Shown here piece by piece: positions 25,250 to 33,612 of a stretch of 64,000 nucleotides of DNA. The DNA is taken from assembly GCA_036505635.1 (NCBI GenBank), contig DASXTC010000056.1, forward strand, positions 62,001-126,000. The letters are read 5' to 3'. Numbering within the stretch: position 1 is the stretch's first letter; each line of letters opens with the position of its first letter. A program made the translations under genes and the position numbers. The stretch is from DASXTC01 sp036505635. GTDB taxonomy: Bacteria > Acidobacteriota > Polarisedimenticolia > JACPZX01 > DASXTC01. The notes beneath the pieces were generated by a model. That model made no database searches. It had not been told where the DNA came from and saw only the letters and a list, made by a program, of their open reading frames with translations.

Positions 25250-26047
25250 GTGAGTCACTCCAGCATTCCCCCGCTGGGTCCCCGGCTCGGCGAGCTCATC
25301 GACGAGGCGGCCCGGCGAATCCGCGCCGCGCGCCGCACCGTGGCGCTCACCGGCGCCGGCCTCTCGGTCGAGAGCGGCATCCCCCCCTTCCAGCCCGGGA
25401 TGTCCGGTGAGGTCGGGCTCTGGGAGAAATACGACCCGATGGAGTACGGCACCATCGAGGCCTTCATCGGCGACCCGGCGCGCGTCTGGATGATGTTGCG
25501 CGAGGTCGGGGTCACGTTGATGTCGGCCCGTCCCAATCCCGGCCACCGCTCGCTCGCGCAGCTCGAGGCCGCGGGGCTGCTCGCCGGCACCATCACCCAG
25601 AACGTGGACGGACTGCACCAGGAAGCGGGCAGCGTGCGCGTCATCGAGCTGCACGGTAACTGGCGCACCATGAGCTGTTTCACGTGCCGCGCCACCGTGG
25701 CTTCGGTCGAGGTGACTCTCGCGAGGCTGCCGCCGCGGTGCCCGTGCGGCGGGGTGCTCAAACCGGACGTCATCCTGTTCGGCGAGATCATCCCGATGAG
25801 GCTCATCGAAGCGGCCCACGACGAGGTGCGCGCGTGCGACTGCATGATCGTGGTGGGAACCTCGGCGTCTGTCTATCCGGCCGCGGGCTTCCCGCTGGCG
25901 GCCCGCTCCAGCGGCGCCTTCCTCATCGAGGTGAACGTCAGGGAGGGGTCGCGCGGAGCGGCAGCGGCCGACCTGCTCCTTGAAGGCCCCGCCGGCGTGA
26001 TCCTGCCTGAGCTGGTGCGGCGGATCGGCATCGGGAGGGAGAACTGA
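25250..26047 (+). CDS. Sir2 family NAD-dependent protein deacylase
   Basis: A 265-residue sirtuin. NAD-binding GAGLSVESGIPPF, the catalytic-His loop TQNVDGLHQEAG and ELHGNW, and the zinc module (Cys in CFTC and, after about 20 residues, RCPCG) are all present, followed by VVGTSASVYPA and a cofactor strand EVN. The second zinc pair is spaced CxC rather than CxxC, a minor deviation. The enzyme removes acyl groups from lysine using NAD. Start is GTG at 25250 with GGACAGG upstream. The gene converges with the DUF362 gene 9 nt downstream across a possible shared hairpin. Confidence 0.92.
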   Translation: MSHSSIPPLGPRLGELIDEAARRIRAARRTVALTGAGLSVESGIPPFQPGMSGEVGLWEKYDPMEYGTIEAFIGDPARVWMMLREVGVTLMSARPNPGHRSLAQLEAAGLLAGTITQNVDGLHQEAGSVRVIELHGNWRTMSCFTCRATVASVEVTLARLPPRCPCGGVLKPDVILFGEIIPMRLIEAAHDEVRACDCMIVVGTSASVYPAAGFPLAARSSGAFLIEVNVREGSRGAAAADLLLEGPAGVILPELVRRIGIGREN

Positions 26048-26070
26048 GCGCGGATCCTACTCCTCCGCGC
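26048..26070. terminator. Hairpin between convergent sirtuin and DUF362 genes
   Basis: GCGCGGA (26048-26054) pairs with TCCGCGC (26064-26070) over a 9-nt loop. It starts right after the sirtuin stop and runs into the last codons of the DUF362 gene. It has no T-tract, so this is a weak candidate. Confidence 0.3.
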
Positions 26071-27193
26071 GGGCCTCGCGCGGGGAGCCGACCGTCACTG
26101 GGCCCGGGCCGCCTCGGCCATAGCGGTCGTCCATGAAGCGGCCCCACTTGGTGCGGCTGAACTCGCGGATCCGCGATCGGCCGACCACCGGGTACCAGAG
26201 CCAGTCGTGGTAGATGTTTGAGGCCATGGGGGCCCACACGACCAGCGGCGAATGGAGCGCCACCTTCTCGAGGAAGCGCAGCGGCCCCTTGCGCAGCATC
26301 TGATCGCCCCAGATAACAAGCGACCGGCTGACGTTGAATCCGAAATCGACCCCCTCGACCGACTCCCCGACCACCTCGATGTCGCGGGGGTCGGCCACGC
26401 CGAGCCCCATCTCGTGGCAGATCCTCAGGTAGTCAATCCGCATCGGATCGAACCCCATCATCCTCGCCGCGATCGCGTCGATCGCCACCGAGTCGGCGCT
26501 CGCCAGGATGTAGTCCTTCACCTTCGGCACCATGGTGCGAGGCCCGGCTCCGTCGCCGCACACCGTGCCGTCCATCACCGCGAAGATCCCCGGGTGAAGC
26601 TCCCGCTGCATCAGCATCAGGTCCACCATCACCTCGTGGATGTGCTTGTGGGCATAGTGGCGGACCTCCTTGAGAAGGCCACCGAAGGCATTCTTGATCG
26701 CGCCGGTGGTGATGCTGTGGCCGTGCGTCTTGACGGTGGGCAGGTGCAGGATCTGCTTGCCGATGTACATCTCGGGGATCTGGATCCCCTCCGGGAAGAT
26801 CCGATCGAGCATCAACAGCTTCGACTTGAACTTGTAGACTGTCCACTTCACCTCGGTGAGGGGCGTGAAGGTCAGCCCGTGCCGGGCCAGCACCGGCAGC
26901 CACCGGTTGTTCCTGGCGCCCTTCCACGGGTCGGTGACGACGGTGCGGTTCTCCACGGGGATCAGCTTCGCCGGCGAGTACCCGTCCTCGATCAGCGCGC
27001 GGACAACCCCGTCGAGCTGCCACGGCTGGCTGGAGCAGGATGGGAAGTACTTGGTCCAGGACAGGTTGAGCTTGATGAGGGTGGGCAGGTCCTTCGAGAG
27101 CGCGTTTTCGCAGCCGGCCAGCCGCATCAGGCGGCCGTAGTCGTCGAGCACCCTTGAGACGTCCGTCTTGAGGACCGCGACCTTCGCCTTCAT
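26057..27193 (-). CDS. DUF362 domain-containing protein
   Basis: A 378-residue member of the DUF362 family, recognised from IKLNLSW near the N-terminus, PTVKTHGHSITTGAIKNAFG in the middle and the DGTVCGDGAGPRTMVPK to ASADSVAIDAIAARMMGFDP stretch. The C-terminal 4Fe-4S ferredoxin module seen in some DUF362 proteins is absent. Its biochemical function is not established. The ATG follows the UbiA-family stop by 10 nt, so the two are one operon, which suggests a membrane or prenyl-lipid context, though this is inference only. Confidence 0.8.
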   Translation of the reverse strand: MKAKVAVLKTDVSRVLDDYGRLMRLAGCENALSKDLPTLIKLNLSWTKYFPSCSSQPWQLDGVVRALIEDGYSPAKLIPVENRTVVTDPWKGARNNRWLPVLARHGLTFTPLTEVKWTVYKFKSKLLMLDRIFPEGIQIPEMYIGKQILHLPTVKTHGHSITTGAIKNAFGGLLKEVRHYAHKHIHEVMVDLMLMQRELHPGIFAVMDGTVCGDGAGPRTMVPKVKDYILASADSVAIDAIAARMMGFDPMRIDYLRICHEMGLGVADPRDIEVVGESVEGVDFGFNVSRSLVIWGDQMLRKGPLRFLEKVALHSPLVVWAPMASNIYHDWLWYPVVGRSRIREFSRTKWGRFMDDRYGRGGPGPVTVGSPREARAEE

Positions 27194-27203
27194 CGTCCTT
27201 CCA

Positions 27204-28148
27204 TCACCTCACGTACAGGATGGCGACCGCCGCGGCGGCCCAAAGGGTCACGTCCAGCAGCAGCGCCCGGTCGGCATAGAGCGCGCCGGTGGGGCTCTCC
27301 CCCATGTTCCGCTGGTGAACGAGGTAAAGGTAGCGGAAAATCCCATAGAGGACAAACGGGATGGTGAGCGGCAGGTACGGGGTCCCGAGCTTGGCGCGCG
27401 TCTCGGGCGCCAGCGTATAGAGGAAGTAGGCCACCAGGGTGGCCGCCGTCACGATCGAGATCATCTGGTCGAGAAACGCGATCGAGTACTCCTTCAGGAT
27501 AGCCCGGTGGCTGGCGGCCTGGGACTCGAGCTGCGCCAGCTCCTGTCTTCGCTTGGTGAACCCCAGAAAGAGCGACAGGAGGATGGTGCAGAGGATCAGC
27601 CACGCCGACACCTCCACCCCGATGACCAGGCCCCCCGCCACGGCGCGAATGACGAAACCGCTCGAGATGATCATCACGTCCACGATGACCACCTTCTTGA
27701 GCCACAACGAGTAGAGGATGTTGCTGGCCAGGTAGATGCCGGCCATCGCCGCGAACGCCGGGCTCAGCAGGTACGACAGCGCCAGGGCCGACGCCGCGAG
27801 CGCCGCTCCCGCGGACCCGGCCAGCCCGATCGAGAGCTCTCCGGCCGCGATCGGGCGCCTGGACTTGGTGGGATGAGCGCGATCGTTATCCAGATCCAGG
27901 ATGTCGTTGAGCAGGTAGACGGCGCTCGAGACGGCGCAGAAGAGGGCGAATGCGGCCAGCGATCTGAGCAGATGGGTCTTGTCGGTCAGACCGCGCGAGA
28001 AGACCAGCGCCGCGAAGATGACGCTGTTCTTGATCCACTGGCGGGGACGCAGCGCCCGAACCAGCGCGAGGATCCCCCCCGCTCGCGAGCCCGTCGTGGC
28101 CCGCGAGGCCGGCCCTGCCAGGACCTGGTCGTTCGTGTTCTGCGTCAT
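27204..28148 (-). CDS. UbiA family prenyltransferase, decaprenyl-phosphate phosphoribosyltransferase-like
   Basis: A 314-residue membrane protein with about nine helices. The UbiA Asp-rich motif reads NDILDLDNDRAHPTKSRRP and the second conserved region GFTKRRQEL. The surrounding pattern (ALRPRQWIKN, ALVFSRGLTD, RPIAAGELS) is that of the DPPR synthase branch (Rv3806c-like) which transfers phosphoribose to polyprenyl phosphate, rather than ubiquinone or chlorophyll enzymes. The product would be a precursor of a lipid-linked pentose for envelope glycans. Start ATG at 28148 with GGAGGGG about 10 nt upstream. It is transcribed away from a GT2 gene that could act on polyprenyl-linked sugars. Confidence 0.85.
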   Translation of the reverse strand: MTQNTNDQVLAGPASRATTGSRAGGILALVRALRPRQWIKNSVIFAALVFSRGLTDKTHLLRSLAAFALFCAVSSAVYLLNDILDLDNDRAHPTKSRRPIAAGELSIGLAGSAGAALAASALALSYLLSPAFAAMAGIYLASNILYSLWLKKVVIVDVMIISSGFVIRAVAGGLVIGVEVSAWLILCTILLSLFLGFTKRRQELAQLESQAASHRAILKEYSIAFLDQMISIVTAATLVAYFLYTLAPETRAKLGTPYLPLTIPFVLYGIFRYLYLVHQRNMGESPTGALYADRALLLDVTLWAAAAVAILYVR

Positions 28149-28201
28149 GCGGTCTGCGCCCCTCCGTAGGCGGCGGCCGGTAAGTGTTCGAGATTGCGTG
28201 A

Positions 28202-28229
28202 AGTATACGCCCGCCGTCCCTCCAGACAA
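28202..28229 (-). promoter_or_regulatory. Sigma-70-like promoter of the UbiA-DUF362 operon
   Basis: On the minus strand TTGTCT (28224-28229) and TATACT (28202-28207, 5/6) are 16 nt apart. Transcription would begin near 28195, about 47 nt before the ATG at 28148. Confidence 0.45.
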
Positions 28230-28278
28230 GAGGGAGTGAGCCGGCTCCGAGCGGCGGCGCTGTGTTAAGTTGCCGGCC

Positions 28279-29046
28279 ATGCCCGTCCGCGTGGCCGTGG
28301 TCATCCCCGCGCTCAACGAGGAGCGCTCGCTTCCGATGGTGCTCGACGCGCTTTCCCGCGTGCGCCTCCGGGCCGCGCGCGACGGGAGCCCGGTCGCCCT
28401 CTCCGAGGTGATCGTGGTGGACAACGGGAGCGTCGACGCGACGGCCGCGGTGGCCGCCCGCCAGGGCGCCCTCGTCCTGGCCGAGGCGCGCCGCGGGTAT
28501 GGCCGCGCCTGTTTGAAGGCGCTCGACCATCTCGCCGCCGATCCGCCCGGCATCGTCGTCTTCCTCGACGCCGACTTCAGCGACGACCCGTCGTTGCTGC
28601 CGGAGCTGGTGCTGCCGATCGCCGACGGCGAATACGATTTCGTGCCGGGCTCCAGGCTGCTGGGGGTGCGCGAGCCGGGGGCGCTGTTGCCGCAGGCGCG
28701 CATCGGCAACGCGCTTTCGGTGGCGCTGATCCGGTTACTCTACGGGTTCCGTTACACCGACCTGGGTCCCTTCCGCGCAATCCGCTGGTCGAGCCTCGCC
28801 AGGCTCGGGATGCGGGACACCACCTTCGGCTGGACGGCGGAGATGCAGGTCAAGGCCCTGCGCGCCGGCCTGCGTGTGATGGAGGTGCCGGTCCCCTACC
28901 GCAGGCGCGTCGGTGTCTCGAAGATCACCGGGACCTTGTCGGGGACGATCAGGGCGGGGGGCAAGATTCTCTGGACGATTGCCCGCCATCGGTTCGGAGC
29001 GGGGGCCGGGGCGGAAGGATCTAATCGCGTTCGTGGACCGTCTTGA
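28279..29046 (+). CDS. Glycosyltransferase family 2
   Basis: A 255-residue GT-A enzyme of the dolichyl-phosphate-mannose-synthase type: VVIPALNEERSL at the N-terminus, DNGSVDAT, and the metal-binding FLDADFSDDPS; later motifs are TDLGPFRAI and YRRRVGVSKI. No C-terminal membrane domain is present. It likely moves a hexose to polyprenyl phosphate or to an envelope glycan. The ATG at 28279 begins MPVRVAVVIP and was preferred to the upstream TTG. Its last 26 nt overlap the end of the convergent Gre-factor gene. Confidence 0.88.
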   Translation: MPVRVAVVIPALNEERSLPMVLDALSRVRLRAARDGSPVALSEVIVVDNGSVDATAAVAARQGALVLAEARRGYGRACLKALDHLAADPPGIVVFLDADFSDDPSLLPELVLPIADGEYDFVPGSRLLGVREPGALLPQARIGNALSVALIRLLYGFRYTDLGPFRAIRWSSLARLGMRDTTFGWTAEMQVKALRAGLRVMEVPVPYRRRVGVSKITGTLSGTIRAGGKILWTIARHRFGAGAGAEGSNRVRGPS

Positions 29047-29485
29047 GGTCGACGATCTCGTAGCTCTTCCTGCCCGAGGGGACGCTGATGGTGACCTCGT
29101 CGCCGACCTTCTTGTTGACGAACCCGCGGGCCAGCGGCGAGGCGATCGATATCATCCCGCGCGTGGGGTCGGCCATCCCCTCCATGACGACCTCGAACTC
29201 GACCTCCCGGTCATCGTCCACGTCGAGGGCCTTGAACCAGGAGCCCAACCCGATCCGGTCCTTCGGGACCTGATCGAACCGCATGAGGGAGATCTCCGAG
29301 AGCTTCTGCTGGAGCTGGCCGATACGAGACTGGAGGAAACGCTGCCGCTCCAGCGCGGTCTGATATTCGGCGTTCTCCCGAAGGTCGCCCATGGCCACCG
29401 CTTTCTTTATCTCCTGGGGCAGCTCAATCCTGAGCTCTCGCTCGAGGCCCTTGAGCTCGGTTTCCAGGGTGCCCTTGAGGCTCAT
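29021..29485 (-). CDS. greA: GreA/GreB family transcription elongation factor
   Basis: A 154-residue Gre factor. The N-terminal antiparallel coiled coil (1-75) carries the tip motif GDLRENAEY with the Asp and Glu that stimulate RNA polymerase transcript cleavage. The C-terminal FKBP-like domain ends with ASPLARGFVNKKVGDEV, typical of GreA. It rescues backtracked polymerase. The frame is open upstream, but the ATG at 29485 begins the conserved coiled coil and gives the usual length. The 3' end overlaps the convergent glycosyltransferase gene. Confidence 0.92.
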   Translation of the reverse strand: MSLKGTLETELKGLERELRIELPQEIKKAVAMGDLRENAEYQTALERQRFLQSRIGQLQQKLSEISLMRFDQVPKDRIGLGSWFKALDVDDDREVEFEVVMEGMADPTRGMISIASPLARGFVNKKVGDEVTISVPSGRKSYEIVDLKTVHERD

Positions 29486-29608
29486 CTCAGCCAACCGTCC
29501 ACGCGATCCCGCGAGGGAGACCGGAATCCGTTCATTTGTCCGGCAGTATACGGCCGGTGGCCAATTGCGGCAACACGCCCTATCTTTGCCCCTCGGAGGA
29601 ACGGCCCC

Positions 29609-30286
29609 ATGATGGTGAGCTGTCCCGGGTGCAATACAAGCTATTCGATCGACGAGCGAAAGGTCCCCACCGGGGGGGGCCGGCTGACCTGTCGCGAGTG
29701 CGGCAAGAAGTGGAAGGTGGGGGTTCCGCCCGTCGACCGCACCCCGACGGCGCCCCCCCCAGCGGAGGCGGCCCTCCAGGTCAGCGACAGCTCCGCGTCG
29801 CTGCAAAAGCCGGTCAACTGCCCCAAGTGCGGCCACCACTTCGTCCCCTACGCGGCGCAGGGGCGGGGGCCGAAGCTCCAGCCCCCTGCCGGAAAGACGT
29901 CCCCCCCGAAAGGGCGCGTCCTGCTGGTGGAGGATCAGCACTACTTCGCCGAGCTCACGCGCGAGGCGCTCGGGGACAGCTACGAAACGACGGTCGCGTC
30001 CACCCTCGCCTCCGCGCGGCGGCTCGTGGAGACCAAGCAGTTCGACCTCGTCATCCTCGACCTGTCGCTCGAGGAAGGGCAGGACGGCACGAAGGTCCTG
30101 CAGGCGACGCGCCAGCGCGCCGTACCGGTGCTCATTTTCACGGCCCGGGATGAAACCGAGCTCTACGGCGGCGCCTGGGATCAGCTCCGCGCCGCCGGCG
30201 CCACCGACATCCTCTTCAAGGGGATCAACGTCGGCGACGAGCTTCGCCAGAAAGTCAAGTCGCTGCTCGGCACTCCCCAGAAATAG
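29609..30286 (+). CDS. Zinc-ribbon and receiver-domain fusion protein
   Basis: A 225-residue protein. Residues 1-40 form an MJ0042-type zinc ribbon (CPGCNTSY then CRECGKKW), a Pro/Ala linker follows, a second short CPKCGHHFV half-ribbon sits near 72, and residues about 103-222 are a receiver domain with LLVEDQ, Asp in VILDLSL, Thr in FTARDE and Lys in FKG. No output domain follows. MJ0042 ribbons often occur in myxobacterial and Acidobacteriota regulators. ATG at 29609 has GGAGGA 8 nt upstream; a second ATG follows at once. It is divergent from greA and ends at a hairpin. Confidence 0.82.
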   Translation: MMVSCPGCNTSYSIDERKVPTGGGRLTCRECGKKWKVGVPPVDRTPTAPPPAEAALQVSDSSASLQKPVNCPKCGHHFVPYAAQGRGPKLQPPAGKTSPPKGRVLLVEDQHYFAELTREALGDSYETTVASTLASARRLVETKQFDLVILDLSLEEGQDGTKVLQATRQRAVPVLIFTARDETELYGGAWDQLRAAGATDILFKGINVGDELRQKVKSLLGTPQK

Positions 30287-30311
30287 CCCGTATCGCCCCC
30301 TTGAAACAGGT

Positions 30312-30331
30312 GGGAGCCCTTTCGGGCTCCC
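30312..30331 (+). terminator. Hairpin downstream of the zinc-ribbon/REC gene
   Basis: GGGAGCCC (30312-30319) and GGGCTCCC (30324-30331) form a perfect 8-bp stem with a TTTC tetraloop 26 nt after the stop at 30286. It lacks a following T-tract, so it may be a weak or Rho-assisted terminator, or an RNA-stability element. Confidence 0.5.
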
Positions 30332-30386
30332 TACAGGCACTGGAATGGGATGATGACCGGCTTTGGGGTCCGGTCGCCCCATTCGT

Positions 30387-30416
30387 GTATATTCGAGTGG
30401 GCAGACCCGAATATAC
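30387..30416. promoter_or_regulatory. AT-rich inverted repeat upstream of ccmE
   Basis: GTATATTCG (30387-30395) and CGAATATAC (30408-30416) are exact reverse complements separated by 12 nt. The arms are strikingly AT-rich for this genome and lie about 180 nt before the first ccm gene. The size and symmetry suit a dimeric repressor site; TATATT in the left arm could also act as a -10 element. Confidence 0.4.
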
Positions 30417-30592
30417 CTTATTGCTGGCAAATATATGCAGTCAGGTCGCTCAGTCAAGCGTGGGATGACCCAGGACCCCGGCGCGGTTCGGAGTCCTTTG
30501 CCAGGATCTCCCCGGGGAGGAAACTCTGGCGCCAGGCTCCCACGCGGGAGCGTTGGACACCGAGTCGAAGCATCCTCTATGATGGGCGCGTC

Positions 30593-31036
30593 ATGAAACG
30601 CAAGCGGCTGCAACTGATCATCGGCGGGTTCATCATATTCGGGGGAATCGGTGGGCTGATCGTCTACAGCTTCAACCAGAGCCTCGTCTTCGATCATTCC
30701 GTCGCGGAGTATCTCGCGGACCCGACCCTGCAGCGCACGAACTGCCGTATCTACGGCAAGGTCAAGCCCGACAGCGTCACCCGGGCGGCCGGCGGCATCG
30801 GCGTCTCCTTCGCCGTGACCGACGGCGTGCGGGAGGTGCCGGTCATCTTTGCGAAGGAGATCCCGGACACCTTCAAGGAGAACGGCGACGTCGTGGTGGA
30901 GGGCCGGCCGGATTCCAGCGGCGTATTCCAGGCCCGGATGCTGCTGGCAAAGTGCCCCTCCAAGTACGAGAAGGAGGGCATGGAGGAACGGAAGGATCCG
31001 GGCGGCAAAGCACCCTACCCAGGCGGCGGCTCCTGA
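30593..31036 (+). CDS. ccmE: Cytochrome c maturation haem chaperone CcmE, CxxxY variant
   Basis: A 147-residue membrane-anchored OB-fold haem chaperone: N-terminal helix (residues 8-27), then the beta-barrel with CRIYGKV, ISFAVTDG-like strand and VVVEGR. In classical CcmE a His in HxxxY binds haem covalently. Here the equivalent position is LLAKCPSKYE, with Cys121 and Tyr125, the CxxxY type known from Desulfovibrio and archaea. It receives haem from CcmC and passes it to CcmF. The ATG at 30593 starts the ccm operon; an open frame further upstream lacks homology. Confidence 0.9.
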   Translation: MKRKRLQLIIGGFIIFGGIGGLIVYSFNQSLVFDHSVAEYLADPTLQRTNCRIYGKVKPDSVTRAAGGIGVSFAVTDGVREVPVIFAKEIPDTFKENGDVVVEGRPDSSGVFQARMLLAKCPSKYEKEGMEERKDPGGKAPYPGGGS

Positions 31037-31061
31037 GCGGGCCGCGGAGGCCCGCGGGTAA

Positions 31062-33074
31062 ATGGCGGATTTCGGGTATATCTGCCTCCTCGCCGCGCTG
31101 CTAGCGGCGATCTGGGGCATCCTGGCCTCCTGGCTGGGGCATCAGAACCGGTACTCCGACTTCGTGCGAAGCGGCGAGCGGGCGGCGATGGCCGTCGGCG
31201 CGCTGATCACGATGTCCACGCTGAGTCTGATCTACTCCTTCCTCGCCAACGACTACTCAATCCTGTACGTCGCCCAGAACTCCAGCAGCACGATGCCACC
31301 GGTCTACAAGGTCACGGCGCTGTGGGGCGGGCAGGCCGGGTCGCTGCTCCTGTGGGTGTGGTTCCTCTCGGTCTTCTCCTTGATCGTCGTGGTCCAGAAC
31401 CGGCACCGCAACCGCGAGCTGATGCCCGCCGTGACCGGGACGCTCATGACCGTGGTCACCTTTTTTCTGATCATGCTGCAGTTCATCAGCAACCCCTTCG
31501 CGGCGATGACGCAGCGGAGCGCCGAGGGGATGGGGCTCAACCCGCTGCTCCAGAACCCGTTCATGGCCTCGCACCCACCGAGCCTCTACCTCGGCTACGT
31601 CGGCGTGGCGGTGCCTTTCGCGTTCGGGATGGCGGCCCTGCTGACGGGCCGGCTCGGCAACGACTGGATCGTCACGATCCGGCGCTGGTCGCTGTTCGCC
31701 TGGTTCTTCCTCGGGATCGGGATCCTCCAGGGAGGCTACTGGGCCTACGTGGAGCTGGGCTGGGGCGGCTACTGGGGCTGGGACCCTGTGGAAAACGCGT
31801 CGCTGATGCCCTGGCTCACGCTGACCGCCTTCATCCACTCGGTCATGATCCAGGAGAAGAAGGGGATGCTGAAGGTCTGGAACCTCATCCTGATCATCCT
31901 GACCTTCTGCCTGTCGATCTTCGGGACCTTCATCACGCGCAGCGGCATCATCTCCTCGGTTCACTCCTTCACCAAGTCCTCCCTGGGACCGTGGTTCGCG
32001 GGATTCTGGATCGTCATCGTGCTGGTGAGCGTGACGCTTCTGGTGCTGCGGCTGCCCCGGCTCCGCACGGAGAACACGCTCGAGTCGCTGCTGTCGCGGG
32101 AGAGCGCGTTCCTGTTCAACAACATCCTCTTCATCGCCATCTGCTTCACCGTCTTCTGGGGAACCGTCTATCCGATCCTGTCTGAGGCGATCCAGGGGAC
32201 GCGCGTCTCCGTGGGGCCACCCTGGTTCAACCAGTGGATTGTCCCGTTGGGGCTGGCGCTCATCTTCGTCACGGGTGTCGGTCCGCTCATCGCCTGGCGC
32301 AAGGCCTCCGGCCAGAACCTCAGGAGGAACTTCACGCTGCCGGCGTCCGCGGCGATCGCATCGGCGCTTCTCCTGGCGCTCATGGGGATACGCCACTTGA
32401 GGGCCATCCTGGCCTTCGCCCTGTGCGCCTTCGTCCTGTCGACCATCGCGAGTGAATTCCATCGGGGAGCGCGGGCGCGCATGAAAACGGCCGCGGAGAG
32501 CTACGGCCAGGGGTTGATGAGCCTGGTGGCGCGAAACAAGCGCCGTTATGGCGGGTATCTGGTTCACGTCGGGATGGTGATGATCTTCGTCGGGATCGCC
32601 GGTTCCTCGGCGTTCCAGCAGGAGGCGGTCGCCAGCCTCAAACTCGGAGAGAGCTTCTCGCTGGGCCCCTACGAGATGAAGTTCGCCCACACCGCCTCGT
32701 CGCACGACGAGCACAAGGACGTCCTGTCGGCGACCCTCGAAGTCTCCCGTGACGGCCGCCAGATCGCCACGCTGCGCCCGGAGAAGTACTACTACCGGGC
32801 CTCCGAGCAACCCACGACGGAGGTCGCGATTCTGGGGATGTTCAGCTGGCCGCCGAACCTCGGCGATGATCTCTACACCATCCTGGTGGATCCCAATCCT
32901 CAGAGCGGCGGGTACACGTTCAAGGCGTACCTCAATCCGCTCATCTCCTGGATCTGGATCGGCGGGTTCGTGGTCATCGTGGGGACCCAGGTCGCAGTCC
33001 TCCCCGAGTTCCAGCGGCAGCGCGCCATCGTGAAGGACGCGGCGGCACGGGAGGCGCAGAGCGTTGCGTCGTGA
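31062..33074 (+). CDS. ccmF: Cytochrome c haem lyase CcmF/NrfE family
   Basis: A 670-residue polytopic protein, about 14-15 membrane helices. The tryptophan-rich haem-handling WWD segment reads GYWGWDPVENASLMPWL, preceded by HPPSLYLGYVG and followed by FGTFITRSG, all CcmF hallmarks. The C-terminal periplasmic part ends with a final helix near 630-650. It attaches haem to apocytochrome CxxCH motifs together with CcmH. It starts 25 nt after ccmE, and its last codons overlap the CcmH start. Confidence 0.95.
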   Translation: MADFGYICLLAALLAAIWGILASWLGHQNRYSDFVRSGERAAMAVGALITMSTLSLIYSFLANDYSILYVAQNSSSTMPPVYKVTALWGGQAGSLLLWVWFLSVFSLIVVVQNRHRNRELMPAVTGTLMTVVTFFLIMLQFISNPFAAMTQRSAEGMGLNPLLQNPFMASHPPSLYLGYVGVAVPFAFGMAALLTGRLGNDWIVTIRRWSLFAWFFLGIGILQGGYWAYVELGWGGYWGWDPVENASLMPWLTLTAFIHSVMIQEKKGMLKVWNLILIILTFCLSIFGTFITRSGIISSVHSFTKSSLGPWFAGFWIVIVLVSVTLLVLRLPRLRTENTLESLLSRESAFLFNNILFIAICFTVFWGTVYPILSEAIQGTRVSVGPPWFNQWIVPLGLALIFVTGVGPLIAWRKASGQNLRRNFTLPASAAIASALLLALMGIRHLRAILAFALCAFVLSTIASEFHRGARARMKTAAESYGQGLMSLVARNKRRYGGYLVHVGMVMIFVGIAGSSAFQQEAVASLKLGESFSLGPYEMKFAHTASSHDEHKDVLSATLEVSRDGRQIATLRPEKYYYRASEQPTTEVAILGMFSWPPNLGDDLYTILVDPNPQSGGYTFKAYLNPLISWIWIGGFVVIVGTQVAVLPEFQRQRAIVKDAAAREAQSVAS

Positions 33075-33612
33075 ACGAGACCGCCGGACCCGAATCGCGT
33101 TCCTGACCGTGGCCGTCGCGGCTGCCGTGTTCTTCCTTCCCGGCTCGCAGGTCTCGTCCCAGACGCCCGACCCGATGCGCCACGAGGAGGGGGCCGTCTC
33201 GGGCCCGATCGTGGAGTCCCCCGAGGCGATGGCCGTCACGTCGCAGATCCAGTGTTTCTGCGGCGGGTGCGTCAACCAGACTCTGCACGACTGCACGTGC
33301 GGGCTCGCCGCGCGGGAAAGGCGGAGTGTTGCCGAGGCCCTGGCATCGGGCCGGACACCCGACGCGCTCATCGCCGCATACATCGCGGAGCATGGCGTCC
33401 AGGTGAGGATCGTGCCGGAGAAGCGCGGTCTGAACCTCATCGGCTGGTGGATCCCGTTCGCGGCGGCCGCGTCCGGGCTGGCCGCCCTTCTGCTCGTGCT
33501 CCAGGGCTGGCGGCGGCGCGGCATCGCCCTCGAAGACGCGGCCCGGCAACCGGAGACCGAGCAACGCTATCGCGACCGACTCGAGCGGGAGATCCGGGAG
33601 TTCGACCCATGA
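33064..33612 (+). CDS. ccmH: CcmH-type cytochrome c maturation protein, atypical Cys motif
   Basis: A 182-residue protein with a signal/anchor (residues 10-28), a short periplasmic CcmH domain and a C-terminal transmembrane helix (about 123-142). The usual LRCxxC active site is replaced by IQCFCGGCVNQTLHDCTCG, which has five cysteines. This layout resembles CcmH proteins of delta-proteobacteria and Acidobacteriota. It would reduce or hold the apocytochrome thiols. Start is TTG at 33064, inside the end of ccmF, with GGGAGG about 9 nt upstream; no better in-frame start precedes the hydrophobic segment. The stop overlaps the next gene (ATGA). Confidence 0.8.
   Translation: MRRERDRRTRIAFLTVAVAAAVFFLPGSQVSSQTPDPMRHEEGAVSGPIVESPEAMAVTSQIQCFCGGCVNQTLHDCTCGLAARERRSVAEALASGRTPDALIAAYIAEHGVQVRIVPEKRGLNLIGWWIPFAAAASGLAALLLVLQGWRRRGIALEDAARQPETEQRYRDRLEREIREFDP

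Larger units (their letters stand above)
30287..30592. other. Intergenic region before the cytochrome c maturation operon
   Basis: The 306 nt between the zinc-ribbon/REC gene and ccmE hold a hairpin just after the upstream stop and a 9-bp AT-rich inverted repeat about 180 nt before ccmE. No convincing small gene was found; short open frames here lack ribosome sites. The stretch is less GC-rich than its flanks. Confidence 0.6.

Noticed and set aside
29486..31120. Large upstream extension of the Gre-factor frame
   Set aside because: It runs antisense through the zinc-ribbon gene and ccmE; the coiled coil begins at 29485.
31257..33524. 755-residue frame opposite ccmF
   Set aside because: His/Arg/Glu-rich shadow of ccmF with no family features; typical of high-GC antisense frames.
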